From CALBPI01 sp038533155 (GTDB lineage Bacteria > Pseudomonadota > Gammaproteobacteria > Steroidobacterales > Woeseiaceae), in the NCBI GenBank assembly GCA_038533155.1, contig JBCAZH010000011.1, forward strand, positions 3,902 through 67,901: DNA of 64,000 nucleotides. The letters run 5' to 3'. Under the pieces are notes generated by a model. It was not told the origin of the DNA. It saw only the letters and a list, made by a program, of their open reading frames with translations, and made no database searches. The stretch's first letter is position 1; the number at the start of each line of letters is the position of its first letter. Below, in pieces: positions 16,752 to 26,031 of this stretch. Both the position numbers and the translations under genes were made by a program.

Positions 16752-18094
16752 GAGGGTGCGTTTTGGTTCGTTTTGGGTTTCCGGCGTCGACGACGACGGC
16801 GCTTTTTCGCCGGCTTGTCGCCGCGGCTCTCCGACCGCAACCCAAAAGCTTCCTCTCGCGCAGGCTTATCCATTTCCTGCACATCTGTCCAAAATTTGGC
16901 AATCCGCTCATCTACCTCACCGATCTCTGCGCGTAGAAGCATGAAATCATAAGCGGCGCGGAAGCGGCGATGATCGATAAAACCCATGGAACGTCCGCCG
17001 CGCATACGCTCGAATCGCGGCTGGAGCGTCAGCATTTCGCGAAGCGGGACAGTGAACCTGCGCGGGATAGAAATGATCGCCTGTTGCTTTGACAAGCACT
17101 CGTAGGTCGCGAGCCCCAATGCCTGCGTCGGCGTCATTCCATCGTCCTCGCGCAGCGCTCGTGCTCTCGCCTTAATCGGCCACCACAAAAAAACGGCGAT
17201 CAAAAACATCGGTGTTACCGGACGCTGATTCGCCACACGCTGGTCCGTGTTTCTTAGCGCAAGCCCAATAAACCGCTCAAACAACTCACCGTCCGGCGCA
17301 GAAAGCCCCTTCGATGCATCCGGAAACAACACACGGAACACCTGGTACTCGCGGAGTTTCTCGTAGCTGCGTTCCGCAAAACCCGCTTGAAACAACTTCA
17401 GAAACTCATCGAACAACCGTGCGGCTGGCACATCCTTCAAAAGCCCACGATGTTTGTCCATGGCTCGGCGGAGTTCGACGTCCGGCTCGAAATCGAGCTT
17501 TGCGGCGAACCGCGCTGCTCGTAGCGTTCGCACTGGGTCTTCGCGCAATCGCGTTGAAGGGTCACCAATCAACCGTAGACGCTTCTGGGCGATGTCTTCC
17601 ACACCACCGGTGTAGTCCCAGACTGAGAAGTCAGCGATGTTGTAATACAGCGCATTGACGGAAAAATCGCGGCGCCAGACATCCTCATCGATAGAGCCGT
17701 AGGCATTGTCGCGCACCAACCGACCTTTATCGTTCGCCGTCGTGCGTTCGTCGTCATTGCTGTCACTGGCGTCGGCACGAAACGTTGCGACTTCGATGAT
17801 TTCCCGACCGAATCGTACGTGCACGAGGCGAAAACGTCGGCCGATGATTCTCGAGCTTCGGAACAGCTCGCGGACCGACTCTGGTTCCGCATCGGTGGCG
17901 ACGTCGAAGTCTTTCGGTCGCCCCCCCAGCAGCAAATCCCGCACAGCGCCACCGACAAGAAATGCCTGATAGCCCGCGTCGTGCAGTGTGTACAGCACCT
18001 TCAGCGCTGCCTTGGAGATGTGCTTTCGCGAAACGGAATGCTCCGGACGTGGGATAACAACCGGAGCGGCTCCCTTCGAGGCGGGAGAAGTCAA
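16748..18094 (-). CDS. pcnB: Poly(A) polymerase I
   Basis: Adds 3' poly(A) tails that promote RNA decay. The 448-residue class II nucleotidyltransferase has AFLVGGAVRDLLLG with the active-site DFDVATDAEP, RRFRLVHVRFG, RRDFSVNALYYN and RLIGDPSTRLREDPVRTLR. The C-terminal tail is strongly basic (KKRRRRRRRKPK), as in other PcnB proteins, and probably binds RNA. The start is TTG with AAGG about ten bases upstream. The order pcnB-folK is standard. Confidence 0.96.
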   Translation of the reverse strand: MTSPASKGAAPVVIPRPEHSVSRKHISKAALKVLYTLHDAGYQAFLVGGAVRDLLLGGRPKDFDVATDAEPESVRELFRSSRIIGRRFRLVHVRFGREIIEVATFRADASDSNDDERTTANDKGRLVRDNAYGSIDEDVWRRDFSVNALYYNIADFSVWDYTGGVEDIAQKRLRLIGDPSTRLREDPVRTLRAARFAAKLDFEPDVELRRAMDKHRGLLKDVPAARLFDEFLKLFQAGFAERSYEKLREYQVFRVLFPDASKGLSAPDGELFERFIGLALRNTDQRVANQRPVTPMFLIAVFLWWPIKARARALREDDGMTPTQALGLATYECLSKQQAIISIPRRFTVPLREMLTLQPRFERMRGGRSMGFIDHRRFRAAYDFMLLRAEIGEVDERIAKFWTDVQEMDKPAREEAFGLRSESRGDKPAKKRRRRRRRKPKTNQNAPS

Positions 18095-18225
18095 AGTATT
18101 CGGACCTTGGTCAAAATAAAAGCCGGATGATACCAGAATGTCGAGAGTTTCCTTGGACGGCGGCCTGGGATGCGTTGTGGCCGCGGTGTACCATTGCGTC
18201 CCCTCTCGTTGCCGGTGCGTGACTG

Positions 18226-18678
18226 TTGCCCACGACCATTCCTGAATCTGCGACGTTGCCGGGCGCGCTGCGCCGCATTGGCGCGTTGGTCTATGACCTG
18301 CTCGCGGTCACCGCGATTGCCATGATTGGAAGTTTGCCTCCAGTCGTCATCAACGGCGTCGGATTTACTAAAGACGACGGATTGATCTATCTGCTCTATC
18401 TCAGTTACGTGCTGTTACTCGCGATCGCCTACTTCGTCATTTCCTGGCGAGTCAAGCATTGCACCATCGGCATGAAAGCGTGGCGCTTAGAGCTCGTGAA
18501 TCTGCAAGACGGGCCATTTTCTTGGCGACAACTGGTCACTCGAGCGGTGATGGGTATCGTCGCCTGGCTACCACTGGGTATCGGCGTGTGGTGGCAATAC
18601 ACAGCGTCGAACAAACGCACTTGGCATGACCTTGCATCGAACACCCGCGTCGTCGTTCTCAAAAAACGCAAACGCTAG
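18226..18678 (+). CDS. RDD family membrane protein
   Basis: A 150-residue protein with the RDD signature: an N-terminal helix containing LRRIGALVYDLL, and three hydrophobic segments at about 20-38, 52-72 and 105-125. The function of this family is unclear; some members act as Na+/H+ antiporters. An in-frame stop lies just upstream of the start, so the first possible start codons are CTG 18223 and TTG 18226. The gene is convergent with lptG and shares the palindromic CTAG at both stops, so the two overlap by 4 bases. Confidence 0.85.
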   Translation: MPTTIPESATLPGALRRIGALVYDLLAVTAIAMIGSLPPVVINGVGFTKDDGLIYLLYLSYVLLLAIAYFVISWRVKHCTIGMKAWRLELVNLQDGPFSWRQLVTRAVMGIVAWLPLGIGVWWQYTASNKRTWHDLASNTRVVVLKKRKR

Positions 18679-19739
18679 CGCACCCTTCGTACTGCGATGA
18701 TCGTCGCTACAAACAACAACATGGCCGGCGCCAACCCGACAATGGCAGGACTCAGTTGATACACCTGACCGCTACTCGACAATGTCCGGCTGATGAGAAA
18801 ATAGGCAAGCCCGATCAGGACGCCGAGCAATAGTCGGGCACCGGCCCCACTCCTTCGCAGCGAACCGAACACGAAACCCAGAGCGAGGACAGGCATCAAG
18901 ACAACCGCGATCGAATCACCTACCCGTCGCCATAGCTCGGTCGCGTAGCCGCGAGTATCGAGACCGTTGTTGTTCAGGTAACCGAGATAGGCGAGTAGTC
19001 CGCTCATCGACAGACTTCTCGGCCTCAACGCCGCAATACCGAGTAACTCGGCATCGATATTGAACACTTGCAATTGGCGCTCTTTGCTTTCCGCCTGCAC
19101 GCTGTAACCGTCAAATCGCGTCTGCGCAAAGTCTTGTAGGACCCATCCCTCACTATCCGCGAGGTCCGCTTGCGTTGCGCGGCCAATCGACAGCAATCGC
19201 TGATCATCCCCAACTTCAAACACGAATACGCCGCCAAAACTCAGCTGACCATCATTCGTTTCAACGTTGAAGACAGTATCCCCGTCGCGCACCCAGGTGT
19301 TTTGTGTACCGGCAAGCTGAGAGTCAGTGCGAGCCGCCGATCGGTACTTTCTTGCGAACTGATCCATTGGCGGCGCGAGGTATTCGGCGACGATGGCACC
19401 ACCGATCGACAGTACTAATCCCGTGAGCACCACAGCGCCGGCCAATCGCCACGCGGAGATACCCGCGGCGCGCATAGCGATCAACTCGCTATTGCCTGCC
19501 AAAGCACCGAGGCCAAGAAGCGCCCCAAGCAGACTGGCGACGGGGAGCATATCGACCGCCAGCAGCGGCATACGCAACGTCGTGTAGAGCAACGCGCCGA
19601 CCGTGGTGTAGGTGCCCGTGCCGGTATCGTCCATTTGGCCAACAAATTCGATGAACCCGGCTAACGCCAACAGCACGAGCAACGTCAAACCTGTCCCGCC
19701 GACAACAGTGCGCATCAGATAGCCTGCCAAAAGCTTCAC
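18675..19739 (-). CDS. lptG: LPS export ABC transporter permease LptG
   Basis: Inner-membrane permease that, with LptF and LptB, extracts lipopolysaccharide and feeds it to the periplasmic Lpt bridge. The 354-residue protein has three transmembrane helices at each end (first at about 12-35) around a periplasmic beta-jellyroll region. It starts with GTG at 19739, forming a GTGA overlap with the lptF stop, so the two are coupled. The C-terminus has the typical GLAYFLISRTLSSSGQVYQL block. Its presence implies an LPS outer membrane. Confidence 0.95.
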   Translation of the reverse strand: MKLLAGYLMRTVVGGTGLTLLVLLALAGFIEFVGQMDDTGTGTYTTVGALLYTTLRMPLLAVDMLPVASLLGALLGLGALAGNSELIAMRAAGISAWRLAGAVVLTGLVLSIGGAIVAEYLAPPMDQFARKYRSAARTDSQLAGTQNTWVRDGDTVFNVETNDGQLSFGGVFVFEVGDDQRLLSIGRATQADLADSEGWVLQDFAQTRFDGYSVQAESKERQLQVFNIDAELLGIAALRPRSLSMSGLLAYLGYLNNNGLDTRGYATELWRRVGDSIAVVLMPVLALGFVFGSLRRSGAGARLLLGVLIGLAYFLISRTLSSSGQVYQLSPAIVGLAPAMLLFVATIIAVRRVR

Positions 19740-20830
19740 GCGGCGCTCCGCAGACGGAAAATTCGACGGAACCAACCGTACTGGCCGCCCATCATGATCA
19801 GCGCAACGAACAACATGATCGCGTGGATGAACCACATGCCCATCTCCCTCGGCACACTATCTCGCTCGACCCAGACCTTCCCTGCGCCCATCAGATTGAA
19901 ATAGATGATGAACACGAGGACACCGACGGCGAGCTTACCGTAGCGACCCTGGCGCGGTTGGCTGCGCGACAATGGAACAGCGAGAATCGCGAGCACGAGT
20001 GTTGCTATCGGGATGCTGATTCGCCATTGCAACTCGGCTCGTGCGAGATTGTCATCGTTGCCGATCAATTGGGACAACGGCTGCGCCTCCGGGTCAAGCT
20101 CCAGCGCCTCCGGTGCCGGCAATGTGAATGGCAGTCCGTATTCTCCGAACGCGATAATCTCGAACACCCGCTCTCCAGGTTTACCGAGATAGCGCCAACC
20201 GTTGTTCAGCACGATCACGCTGGAATCGACGCCCTCTGCTTGGCGCTGAGTACCTGTGCGAGCAAGGACAACTTCGACGCGCGCCTCATCCCGGCGTTGC
20301 AAAAACACGTCGCGCAGCACGCCGTCCTCTGTCACCTCGCTGGCGAACACCACGCCAGCGCCACCGTCGAACGATACAAATCGACCTGGCTCAAGTGCAG
20401 TCAGATCTAACTGTCGCTCGGTCTGGGCGCCGATCTCCTCGATCTTCCGAAGCGAATCTGGGGCGACGACCAACGCGAGCCAGGCGACGAAGGTGGCAAG
20501 AGGAAAAGCCAGCCACGCAAGCGGACGAATCACGCCACCCGGCCCGATTCTGCAAGCGAGCATCGCCGGCAACTCACTGTCGCTGTAGAGCCGCGCCAAA
20601 GCCAACATGATCGCCAAGAACAGCCCGAACGGGATGATGATCGTCATGTACTGAAGGGCCGTCAGGCCAATAACATCGAACACCGCGTCCTTTGCGACCT
20701 TGTCTTTCGCCGCATCGCCTAGGACCCTCGCCACTTGGTTGGCGAGCAGAATAAGCAGCAATACACCCGAAACGCTCACCCAGGTCTGGGCGGTTTCTCG
20801 GAAGATGTATCGATCCAGAATACGCAGCAT
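19736..20830 (-). CDS. lptF: LPS export ABC transporter permease LptF
   Basis: Partner permease of LptG. The ATG at 20830 (364 residues, MLRILDRYIFRETAQTW) matches the family start; open frame continues 17 codons upstream without similarity. Six hydrophobic helices flank a periplasmic domain, and the C-terminal half has the conserved block VPLSRSQPRQGRYGKLA. It diverges from pepA across 96 bases, the normal gammaproteobacterial arrangement. CATACT directly abuts the ATG on the minus strand, so its promoter position is unclear. Confidence 0.95.
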   Translation of the reverse strand: MLRILDRYIFRETAQTWVSVSGVLLLILLANQVARVLGDAAKDKVAKDAVFDVIGLTALQYMTIIIPFGLFLAIMLALARLYSDSELPAMLACRIGPGGVIRPLAWLAFPLATFVAWLALVVAPDSLRKIEEIGAQTERQLDLTALEPGRFVSFDGGAGVVFASEVTEDGVLRDVFLQRRDEARVEVVLARTGTQRQAEGVDSSVIVLNNGWRYLGKPGERVFEIIAFGEYGLPFTLPAPEALELDPEAQPLSQLIGNDDNLARAELQWRISIPIATLVLAILAVPLSRSQPRQGRYGKLAVGVLVFIIYFNLMGAGKVWVERDSVPREMGMWFIHAIMLFVALIMMGGQYGWFRRIFRLRSAA

Positions 20831-20926
20831 AGTATGATGCTCGGCGCCTTGGCGGGCAGTTGATGCGATGGTATCAGGCACCGTCCAATCGCGCCCGTAT
20901 ACAGATCAGCAGGAGCAACCCTAGAC

Positions 20927-22417
20927 ATGAAGTTTTTCGCTACCTCGGCAAATGCCACGAAACGATCTGCCGACTGCCTCATCGTGGGTGTCTACGACAA
21001 GAAAGAACTCAGCGACGCCGCAGCGGCAATTGACTCGGCATCCGGCGGAATTTTGAGCGCCATGCTCGGCGATGGCGATATCTCATGCGCTCTGGGTTCC
21101 ACTCACTTGTTGTCGGGACTGAAGGGTGTGAAAGCGCCAAGGGTTGTAGTCGTAGGACTCGGCCGGCGAACCGACTTTGATCGCCGCGCCTACGCGAAAG
21201 CGATGGCCGCTGCGTTGACCCGCGTCGGGTCAACCGCCGCGAAAGATGCGATCAGCTACTTGTCCGCTGAGGATGTCGTGGGTTGCGACACCTATTACCG
21301 CGGCAGATTGGCGGCCCAAGCGCTGGGAGATCATATCTACCGCTTCAACGACTTCAAGAGCAAAGGCAAGCGACCGCCGGCACGCCTGAAGCGACTGGGC
21401 CTTGGCGGCAACGGTCGCGCCTCACACGCATCTTTGGAGCTCGGCGCCACGCACGGCGCTGGCATTGCGACGGGCATGGACCTGACGCGGGACCTCGGCA
21501 ATACACCAGCGAATGTGTGCCATCCCACGTATCTCGCGGAAACGGCCAAACAGCTTGCGGAAAAACACAGCAAACTGACGGTCAAGGTGCTCGAGGAAGC
21601 TCAGATGCGTCGACTGGGCATGAACTCGTTGTTATCCGTCGGCCACGGCTCTGAGCAACCATCAAAGTTGATTCAGATGGACTATCGGGGCGGAAAAAAA
21701 GGCGACGCGCCGATTGTGCTGGTCGGCAAAGGCATCACCTTCGACACCGGCGGGATCTCGTTGAAACCGGGTCCGATGATGGATGAAATGAAGTACGACA
21801 TGGGCGGCGCTGCCGCGGTCATGGGCGCGATGGCAGCCGTGGTCGCGATGAAGCTTCCGATCAACCTGATGGTCATCGTACCCAGCGCAGAGAACATGCC
21901 GAGCGGCCGAGCGACGCGTCCGGGCGATATCGTCAAGAGCTTGTCCGGACAGACGATTGAGATCCTGAATACAGATGCAGAGGGCCGACTGATTCTTTGC
22001 GACGCGTTGACCTACTCGCAGCGTTTCAAGCCAAGCACTGTAATCGACGTTGCAACGCTAACTGGAGCATGCGTGATCGCGTTGGGCCACCATCGTTCCG
22101 GATTGATGACACACGATGAGTCATTGGCCGATCAGCTGATGGCTGCCGGCGAGCGCGCGGTCGACCGGGCGTGGCGTCTGCCGCTCGATCAGGAGTATAC
22201 CGATCAGCTGAAGAGCAACTTTGCGGATTATGCGAATATCGGCGGGCGAGAAGGTGGGGCGATTACTGCCGGCGCTTTTCTATCCCAGTTCACTAAAGGC
22301 ATGCGTTGGGCGCACCTCGATATCGCAGGCACTGCGTGGCGTGGTGGCGCGAAAAAAGGCTCCACCGGCCGGCCGGTACCACTGCTGGTGGACTTTCTCA
22401 TCGAGCAATCGCATTGA
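20927..22417 (+). CDS. pepA: Leucyl aminopeptidase (M17)
   Basis: Zinc/manganese peptidase that removes N-terminal residues in the cytoplasm; in E. coli PepA also binds DNA. The 496-residue protein has the metal-site blocks GKGITFDTGGISLKPG, MKYDMGGAAAV and the M17 signature NTDAEGRLIL. AGGAG lies 11 bases before the ATG. It opens the pepA-holC-(small gene)-valS run and diverges from lptF. Confidence 0.97.
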   Translation: MKFFATSANATKRSADCLIVGVYDKKELSDAAAAIDSASGGILSAMLGDGDISCALGSTHLLSGLKGVKAPRVVVVGLGRRTDFDRRAYAKAMAAALTRVGSTAAKDAISYLSAEDVVGCDTYYRGRLAAQALGDHIYRFNDFKSKGKRPPARLKRLGLGGNGRASHASLELGATHGAGIATGMDLTRDLGNTPANVCHPTYLAETAKQLAEKHSKLTVKVLEEAQMRRLGMNSLLSVGHGSEQPSKLIQMDYRGGKKGDAPIVLVGKGITFDTGGISLKPGPMMDEMKYDMGGAAAVMGAMAAVVAMKLPINLMVIVPSAENMPSGRATRPGDIVKSLSGQTIEILNTDAEGRLILCDALTYSQRFKPSTVIDVATLTGACVIALGHHRSGLMTHDESLADQLMAAGERAVDRAWRLPLDQEYTDQLKSNFADYANIGGREGGAITAGAFLSQFTKGMRWAHLDIAGTAWRGGAKKGSTGRPVPLLVDFLIEQSH

Positions 22418-22420
22418 CCC

Positions 22421-22840
22421 ATGGCGAAAGTCGACTTCTATATTCTGAAACAGTCTGACCCGTCTGCACGCACGCAGTTCAGTTGTCGACTCGCGAGCAA
22501 AGTCTACGCACTGGAGCACAAGGTGCACGTGCGTACTGAGTCCGATCAGGATGCAGAAGCACTCGATCAGCTGATGTGGACTTTTGATGACGCCGCGTTT
22601 GTTCCGCACGAGATCTGGCGAGGCGGTGCTCGCGAAGCGCCGGTGACGATAGCAAGCGCAGATGTGCCGCCGCCGTCCGATACAGAGGTTGTCATCAACC
22701 TGGCCAATTCCACACCGGCGCAAGGCGCGTGGAGAATCGCCGAAATTTTGGACGCCGATCCCGAGACCCGAGCGGCCGGCCGACAACGCTTCGCCGGTTA
22801 TCGTGACGCCGGTCATGAACTAGACACGCATAAGATCTAG
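22421..22840 (+). CDS. holC: DNA polymerase III subunit chi
   Basis: Clamp-loader accessory subunit that links the replisome to SSB. The 139-residue protein starts MAKVDFYILKQSDP and has the conserved LDQLMWTFDDAAFVPHEIW block and the NLA-N segment. It lies 3 bases after pepA and 3 bases before the next gene, the order known in E. coli and Pseudomonas. Confidence 0.93.
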   Translation: MAKVDFYILKQSDPSARTQFSCRLASKVYALEHKVHVRTESDQDAEALDQLMWTFDDAAFVPHEIWRGGAREAPVTIASADVPPPSDTEVVINLANSTPAQGAWRIAEILDADPETRAAGRQRFAGYRDAGHELDTHKI

Positions 22841-22843
22841 CCG

Positions 22844-23143
22844 ATGTCTGACGATGACATTCCCGTTCTCACCAGTGTCGTGCGTCGCGAGCGCCGCGCC
22901 CATCTGCCTCTGACGGAAGGTCTGCGTCACGACATCGCGCAACGAATCACAACTCAAGTTGAAGCCCTATTCGAATCGATGATCGATCGCGCGACAGATC
23001 GTTTGCGCGGTCAACTCCGTGACGAATCGAAAGCGATCCTCGCCGAGCTCATCGAAGCGGCCATAGAAGATGAGGTCAAACGACGGCGGGAAAACCCGGC
23101 CGATGGGGTGCCTCACGATCCCTCCGAGGACCACGACGGCTAG
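22844..23143 (+). CDS. Small conserved hypothetical protein between holC and valS
   Basis: A 99-residue hydrophilic protein with no membrane segment. Residues about 25-80 look helical and amphipathic, with alternating charged residues (RATDRLRGQLRDESKAIL), and the C-terminus is acidic. A short gene of unknown function occupies this place in several gammaproteobacteria, so I believe it is real, but I do not recognise a domain. Start and end fit tightly: 3 bases after holC and 32 before valS. Confidence 0.7.
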   Translation: MSDDDIPVLTSVVRRERRAHLPLTEGLRHDIAQRITTQVEALFESMIDRATDRLRGQLRDESKAILAELIEAAIEDEVKRRRENPADGVPHDPSEDHDG

Positions 23144-23163
23144 CCGAACTCTGCCCTAGCGAA

Positions 23164-23169
23164 TACACT
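23164..23169 (+). promoter_or_regulatory. Candidate -10 box of valS (leaderless spacing)
   Basis: TACACT ends 6 bases before the valS ATG, and valS has no Shine-Dalgarno sequence. A weak -35 candidate, TAGCCG, sits 17 bases upstream at 23141-23146. The transcript would begin at the A of ATG. Confidence 0.45.
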
Positions 23170-23175
23170 CGCCGG

Positions 23176-25935
23176 ATGCAAAAGACTTTCGAACCGCAGG
23201 CCATCGAGCAGGCACACTACGAGCGCTGGGAACAAGCGGGCTACTTCGCTGCAGGTGAAGGCCAAGACGGCTTCTGCATCGTGATCCCGCCGCCGAACGT
23301 CACTGGAACACTGCACATGGGGCATGCCTTCCAGGACACGATCATGGACACGCTGACACGCTACCATCGGATGCGTGGCGTACCGACGTTGTGGCAGCCA
23401 GGCACCGACCACGCGGGAATCGCAACACAGATGGTTGTAGAGCGGCAACTCAACGCGGAAGGTCAAACTCGCCATGACCTCGGACGCGATGGATTCGTGG
23501 ATCGAGTCTGGCAATGGAAGGAAACCTCGGGCGGCAAGATCAGTGGTCAAATGCGGCGTCTCGGCGCGTCGGTTGACTGGTCCCGTGACCGCTTCACGAT
23601 GGACGAAGGACTGTCCGAGGTCGTGCGCGATGTGTTTGTACAACTGTACGATGAAGGCCTGATCTATCGCGGCAAGCGGTTGGTCAATTGGGACCCTGTT
23701 CTGCGTACCGCATTGTCCGATCTTGAGGTGCTGTCCGACGACGAGGCAGGTCATCTTTGGCATTTCCGCTATCCGTTGACGGATGGCCGAGGTCACCTGA
23801 CAGTCGCCACCACGCGGCCCGAAACCATGCTCGGTGATACAGCCGTGGCCGTTCACCCGAACGACGAACGCTACCAACACTTGATTGGAAAGACGATCGA
23901 GCTGCCGATCGTTGGTCGTGAGATTCCAATCATTGCCGACGATTATGTCGACCCCGAGTTCGGCACAGGCTGCGTCAAGATCACGCCGGCACACGACTTC
24001 AATGACTACGAAATCGGGCAGCGCCACAACCTTGAGATGATTAACGTTCTGACTGACGATGCTCGGATCAACGATGAGATGCCCACAGCCTATCGCGGAC
24101 TGGATCGTTTCGACGCGCGCAAGCGGGTGGTTCAGGCATTCGAAGATCTCGGACTGCTGGAACACATCGACGACCACACGTTAAAAGTGCCACGTGGGGA
24201 TCGCAGCGGCAGTGTTGTGGAGCCTTACCTGACCGACCAATGGTATGTGCGGGTTGGACCGCTCGCCAAGCCAGCCATCGAAGCGGTTGAGGACGGCCGT
24301 ATTCGCTTCGTCCCGGAAAACTGGTCCAAGACCTACTTCAATTGGATGAACAGTCTCGAAGATTGGTGCATCAGCCGACAGCTGTGGTGGGGGCATCGAA
24401 TCCCTGCATGGTACGACGATGCAGGCAACATTTTCGTCGGGAAAGACGAGGATGAGGTGCGACGCAAGCACGGTGTTGAAGCTTCGGTCGCGTTGCGCCA
24501 GGACGACGATGTTTTGGATACCTGGTTCTCTTCGGCGCTGTGGCCGTTCTCGACCCTCGGGTGGCCTGAGAAAACACCGGCGATGGCATCGTTCTATCCG
24601 ACCAGTGTGCTCGTCACCGGGTTCGACATCATTTTCTTCTGGGTGGCCCGGATGGTCATGATGGGAATGAAATTCGCTGGAGACGTGCCGTTTCGCGAAG
24701 TCTACATTCATGGCCTGATTCGCGATCAAGATGGACAGAAGATGTCCAAATCGAAGGGTAATGTTCTGGATCCGATTGACTTGATCGACGGCATCGACCT
24801 CGAGTCGTTGGTGGCTAAGCGAACAACCGGTCTGATGCAGCCGCATCTAGCGCCGAAAATCGAAAAGGCGACGCGACGGCAGTTCCCCGACGGCATCCCC
24901 GAATTTGGCACCGATGCGCTGCGATTCACGTTTGCCTCGCTGGCAACAACCGGGCGAGATATTCGCTTTGATCTCGGACGGATCGAGGGCTACAGAAACT
25001 TCTGCAATAAACTCTGGAACGCATCGCGCTTCACGCTACAAGCCACTCAGGAGATCGATCTCGATACCGTTCCAGAGAGCTATGAACCGAGCTTGCCCGA
25101 GCGCTGGATTCGCTCTCGGCTGAATGCACTGGTCGACGAGGTGGACCGACAGTTCGCGCGGTATCGACTGGACCTCGCGGCACAAGCGATGTACGAATTC
25201 ACCTGGCACGAGTTTTGCGATTGGTTCGTAGAACTGGCCAAGTCAACGCTGTACGACGATGACGCCGCAGCGGGAGACAAAGCCGGCATGGCGAAGACGT
25301 TGCTGGATGTGTTGGACACGCTGCTGCGGGTGCTGCACCCACTGATGCCGTTCATCACAGAAGAGATTGGACTCCAGCTGAATGATCGCCTCCAACTTGA
25401 GCGAGAATCCCTGTGCACCGCTGATTGGCCCAAGTCCTGTGCGCGCGACACGGGCGCGGAGAGCGATATGACCTGGTTGCAGGGGGTGGTCGGTGGGATT
25501 CGGCAGATCCGCGGAGAAATGGACATCGCTCCAGGCCGAGCAGTGCCGGTCTTACTCTCGGATTACAGCGCCGAAGACAAGACCCGGGTGGAAGCGGCGC
25601 GCTCGTTGCTGATGCGATTAGCGAATCTTCAGTCATTGGAGTTCGTGGACACCACACCGACCGCATGCGCTGTGGCTCTGCATTCGAACCTTCGCATATC
25701 GGTGCCAATGGCTGGCCTGATCGACATCGCCAAAGAACAGGAACGCTTGCAAAAACAGCGAGATAAGACGGCGCAAGATCTTGCCAAAACGGAGGGCAAA
25801 CTCAACAACAAGAATTTCGTGGATCGAGCACCAGAGGCGGTCGTGGCACAGGAGCGACGGCGTGCGGATGAGCACAGATCGACGTTGGCGCGACTCGACG
25901 AGCAATTGCAGGAGCTGGCGAGTCTTAAGGACTGA
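23176..25935 (+). CDS. valS: Valyl-tRNA synthetase
   Basis: Charges tRNA-Val. The 919-residue class Ia enzyme has the HIGH motif as PPPNVTGTLHMGHA, a CP1 editing domain with ATTRPETMLGDTAVAV, the KMSKS motif as GQKMSKSKGN, an anticodon-binding domain and a C-terminal coiled-coil arm (about 850-915, rich in Glu, Lys and Arg), all expected for bacterial ValS. It follows the small gene by 32 bases but appears to have its own promoter. Confidence 0.98.
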   Translation: MQKTFEPQAIEQAHYERWEQAGYFAAGEGQDGFCIVIPPPNVTGTLHMGHAFQDTIMDTLTRYHRMRGVPTLWQPGTDHAGIATQMVVERQLNAEGQTRHDLGRDGFVDRVWQWKETSGGKISGQMRRLGASVDWSRDRFTMDEGLSEVVRDVFVQLYDEGLIYRGKRLVNWDPVLRTALSDLEVLSDDEAGHLWHFRYPLTDGRGHLTVATTRPETMLGDTAVAVHPNDERYQHLIGKTIELPIVGREIPIIADDYVDPEFGTGCVKITPAHDFNDYEIGQRHNLEMINVLTDDARINDEMPTAYRGLDRFDARKRVVQAFEDLGLLEHIDDHTLKVPRGDRSGSVVEPYLTDQWYVRVGPLAKPAIEAVEDGRIRFVPENWSKTYFNWMNSLEDWCISRQLWWGHRIPAWYDDAGNIFVGKDEDEVRRKHGVEASVALRQDDDVLDTWFSSALWPFSTLGWPEKTPAMASFYPTSVLVTGFDIIFFWVARMVMMGMKFAGDVPFREVYIHGLIRDQDGQKMSKSKGNVLDPIDLIDGIDLESLVAKRTTGLMQPHLAPKIEKATRRQFPDGIPEFGTDALRFTFASLATTGRDIRFDLGRIEGYRNFCNKLWNASRFTLQATQEIDLDTVPESYEPSLPERWIRSRLNALVDEVDRQFARYRLDLAAQAMYEFTWHEFCDWFVELAKSTLYDDDAAAGDKAGMAKTLLDVLDTLLRVLHPLMPFITEEIGLQLNDRLQLERESLCTADWPKSCARDTGAESDMTWLQGVVGGIRQIRGEMDIAPGRAVPVLLSDYSAEDKTRVEAARSLLMRLANLQSLEFVDTTPTACAVALHSNLRISVPMAGLIDIAKEQERLQKQRDKTAQDLAKTEGKLNNKNFVDRAPEAVVAQERRRADEHRSTLARLDEQLQELASLKD

Positions 25936-26031
25936 GCTGTGCACAAGGTCACAGTCTGCGCATCCCATAGGTGCGCGGGCCCGTCGAATCGGTCATATTA
26001 AATGCCGAATTACGCTTGTCAGGACCACCTT

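Noticed and set aside
23140..24177. Open frame of 345 codons on the minus strand opposite the start of valS
   Set aside because: It lies wholly antisense to a certain valS reading frame, has no recognisable domain, and reflects GC-rich codon structure.
25956..25976. GCGCA/TGCGC inverted repeat between valS and moxR as a terminator
   Set aside because: Stem of five pairs with no following T-run on either strand.
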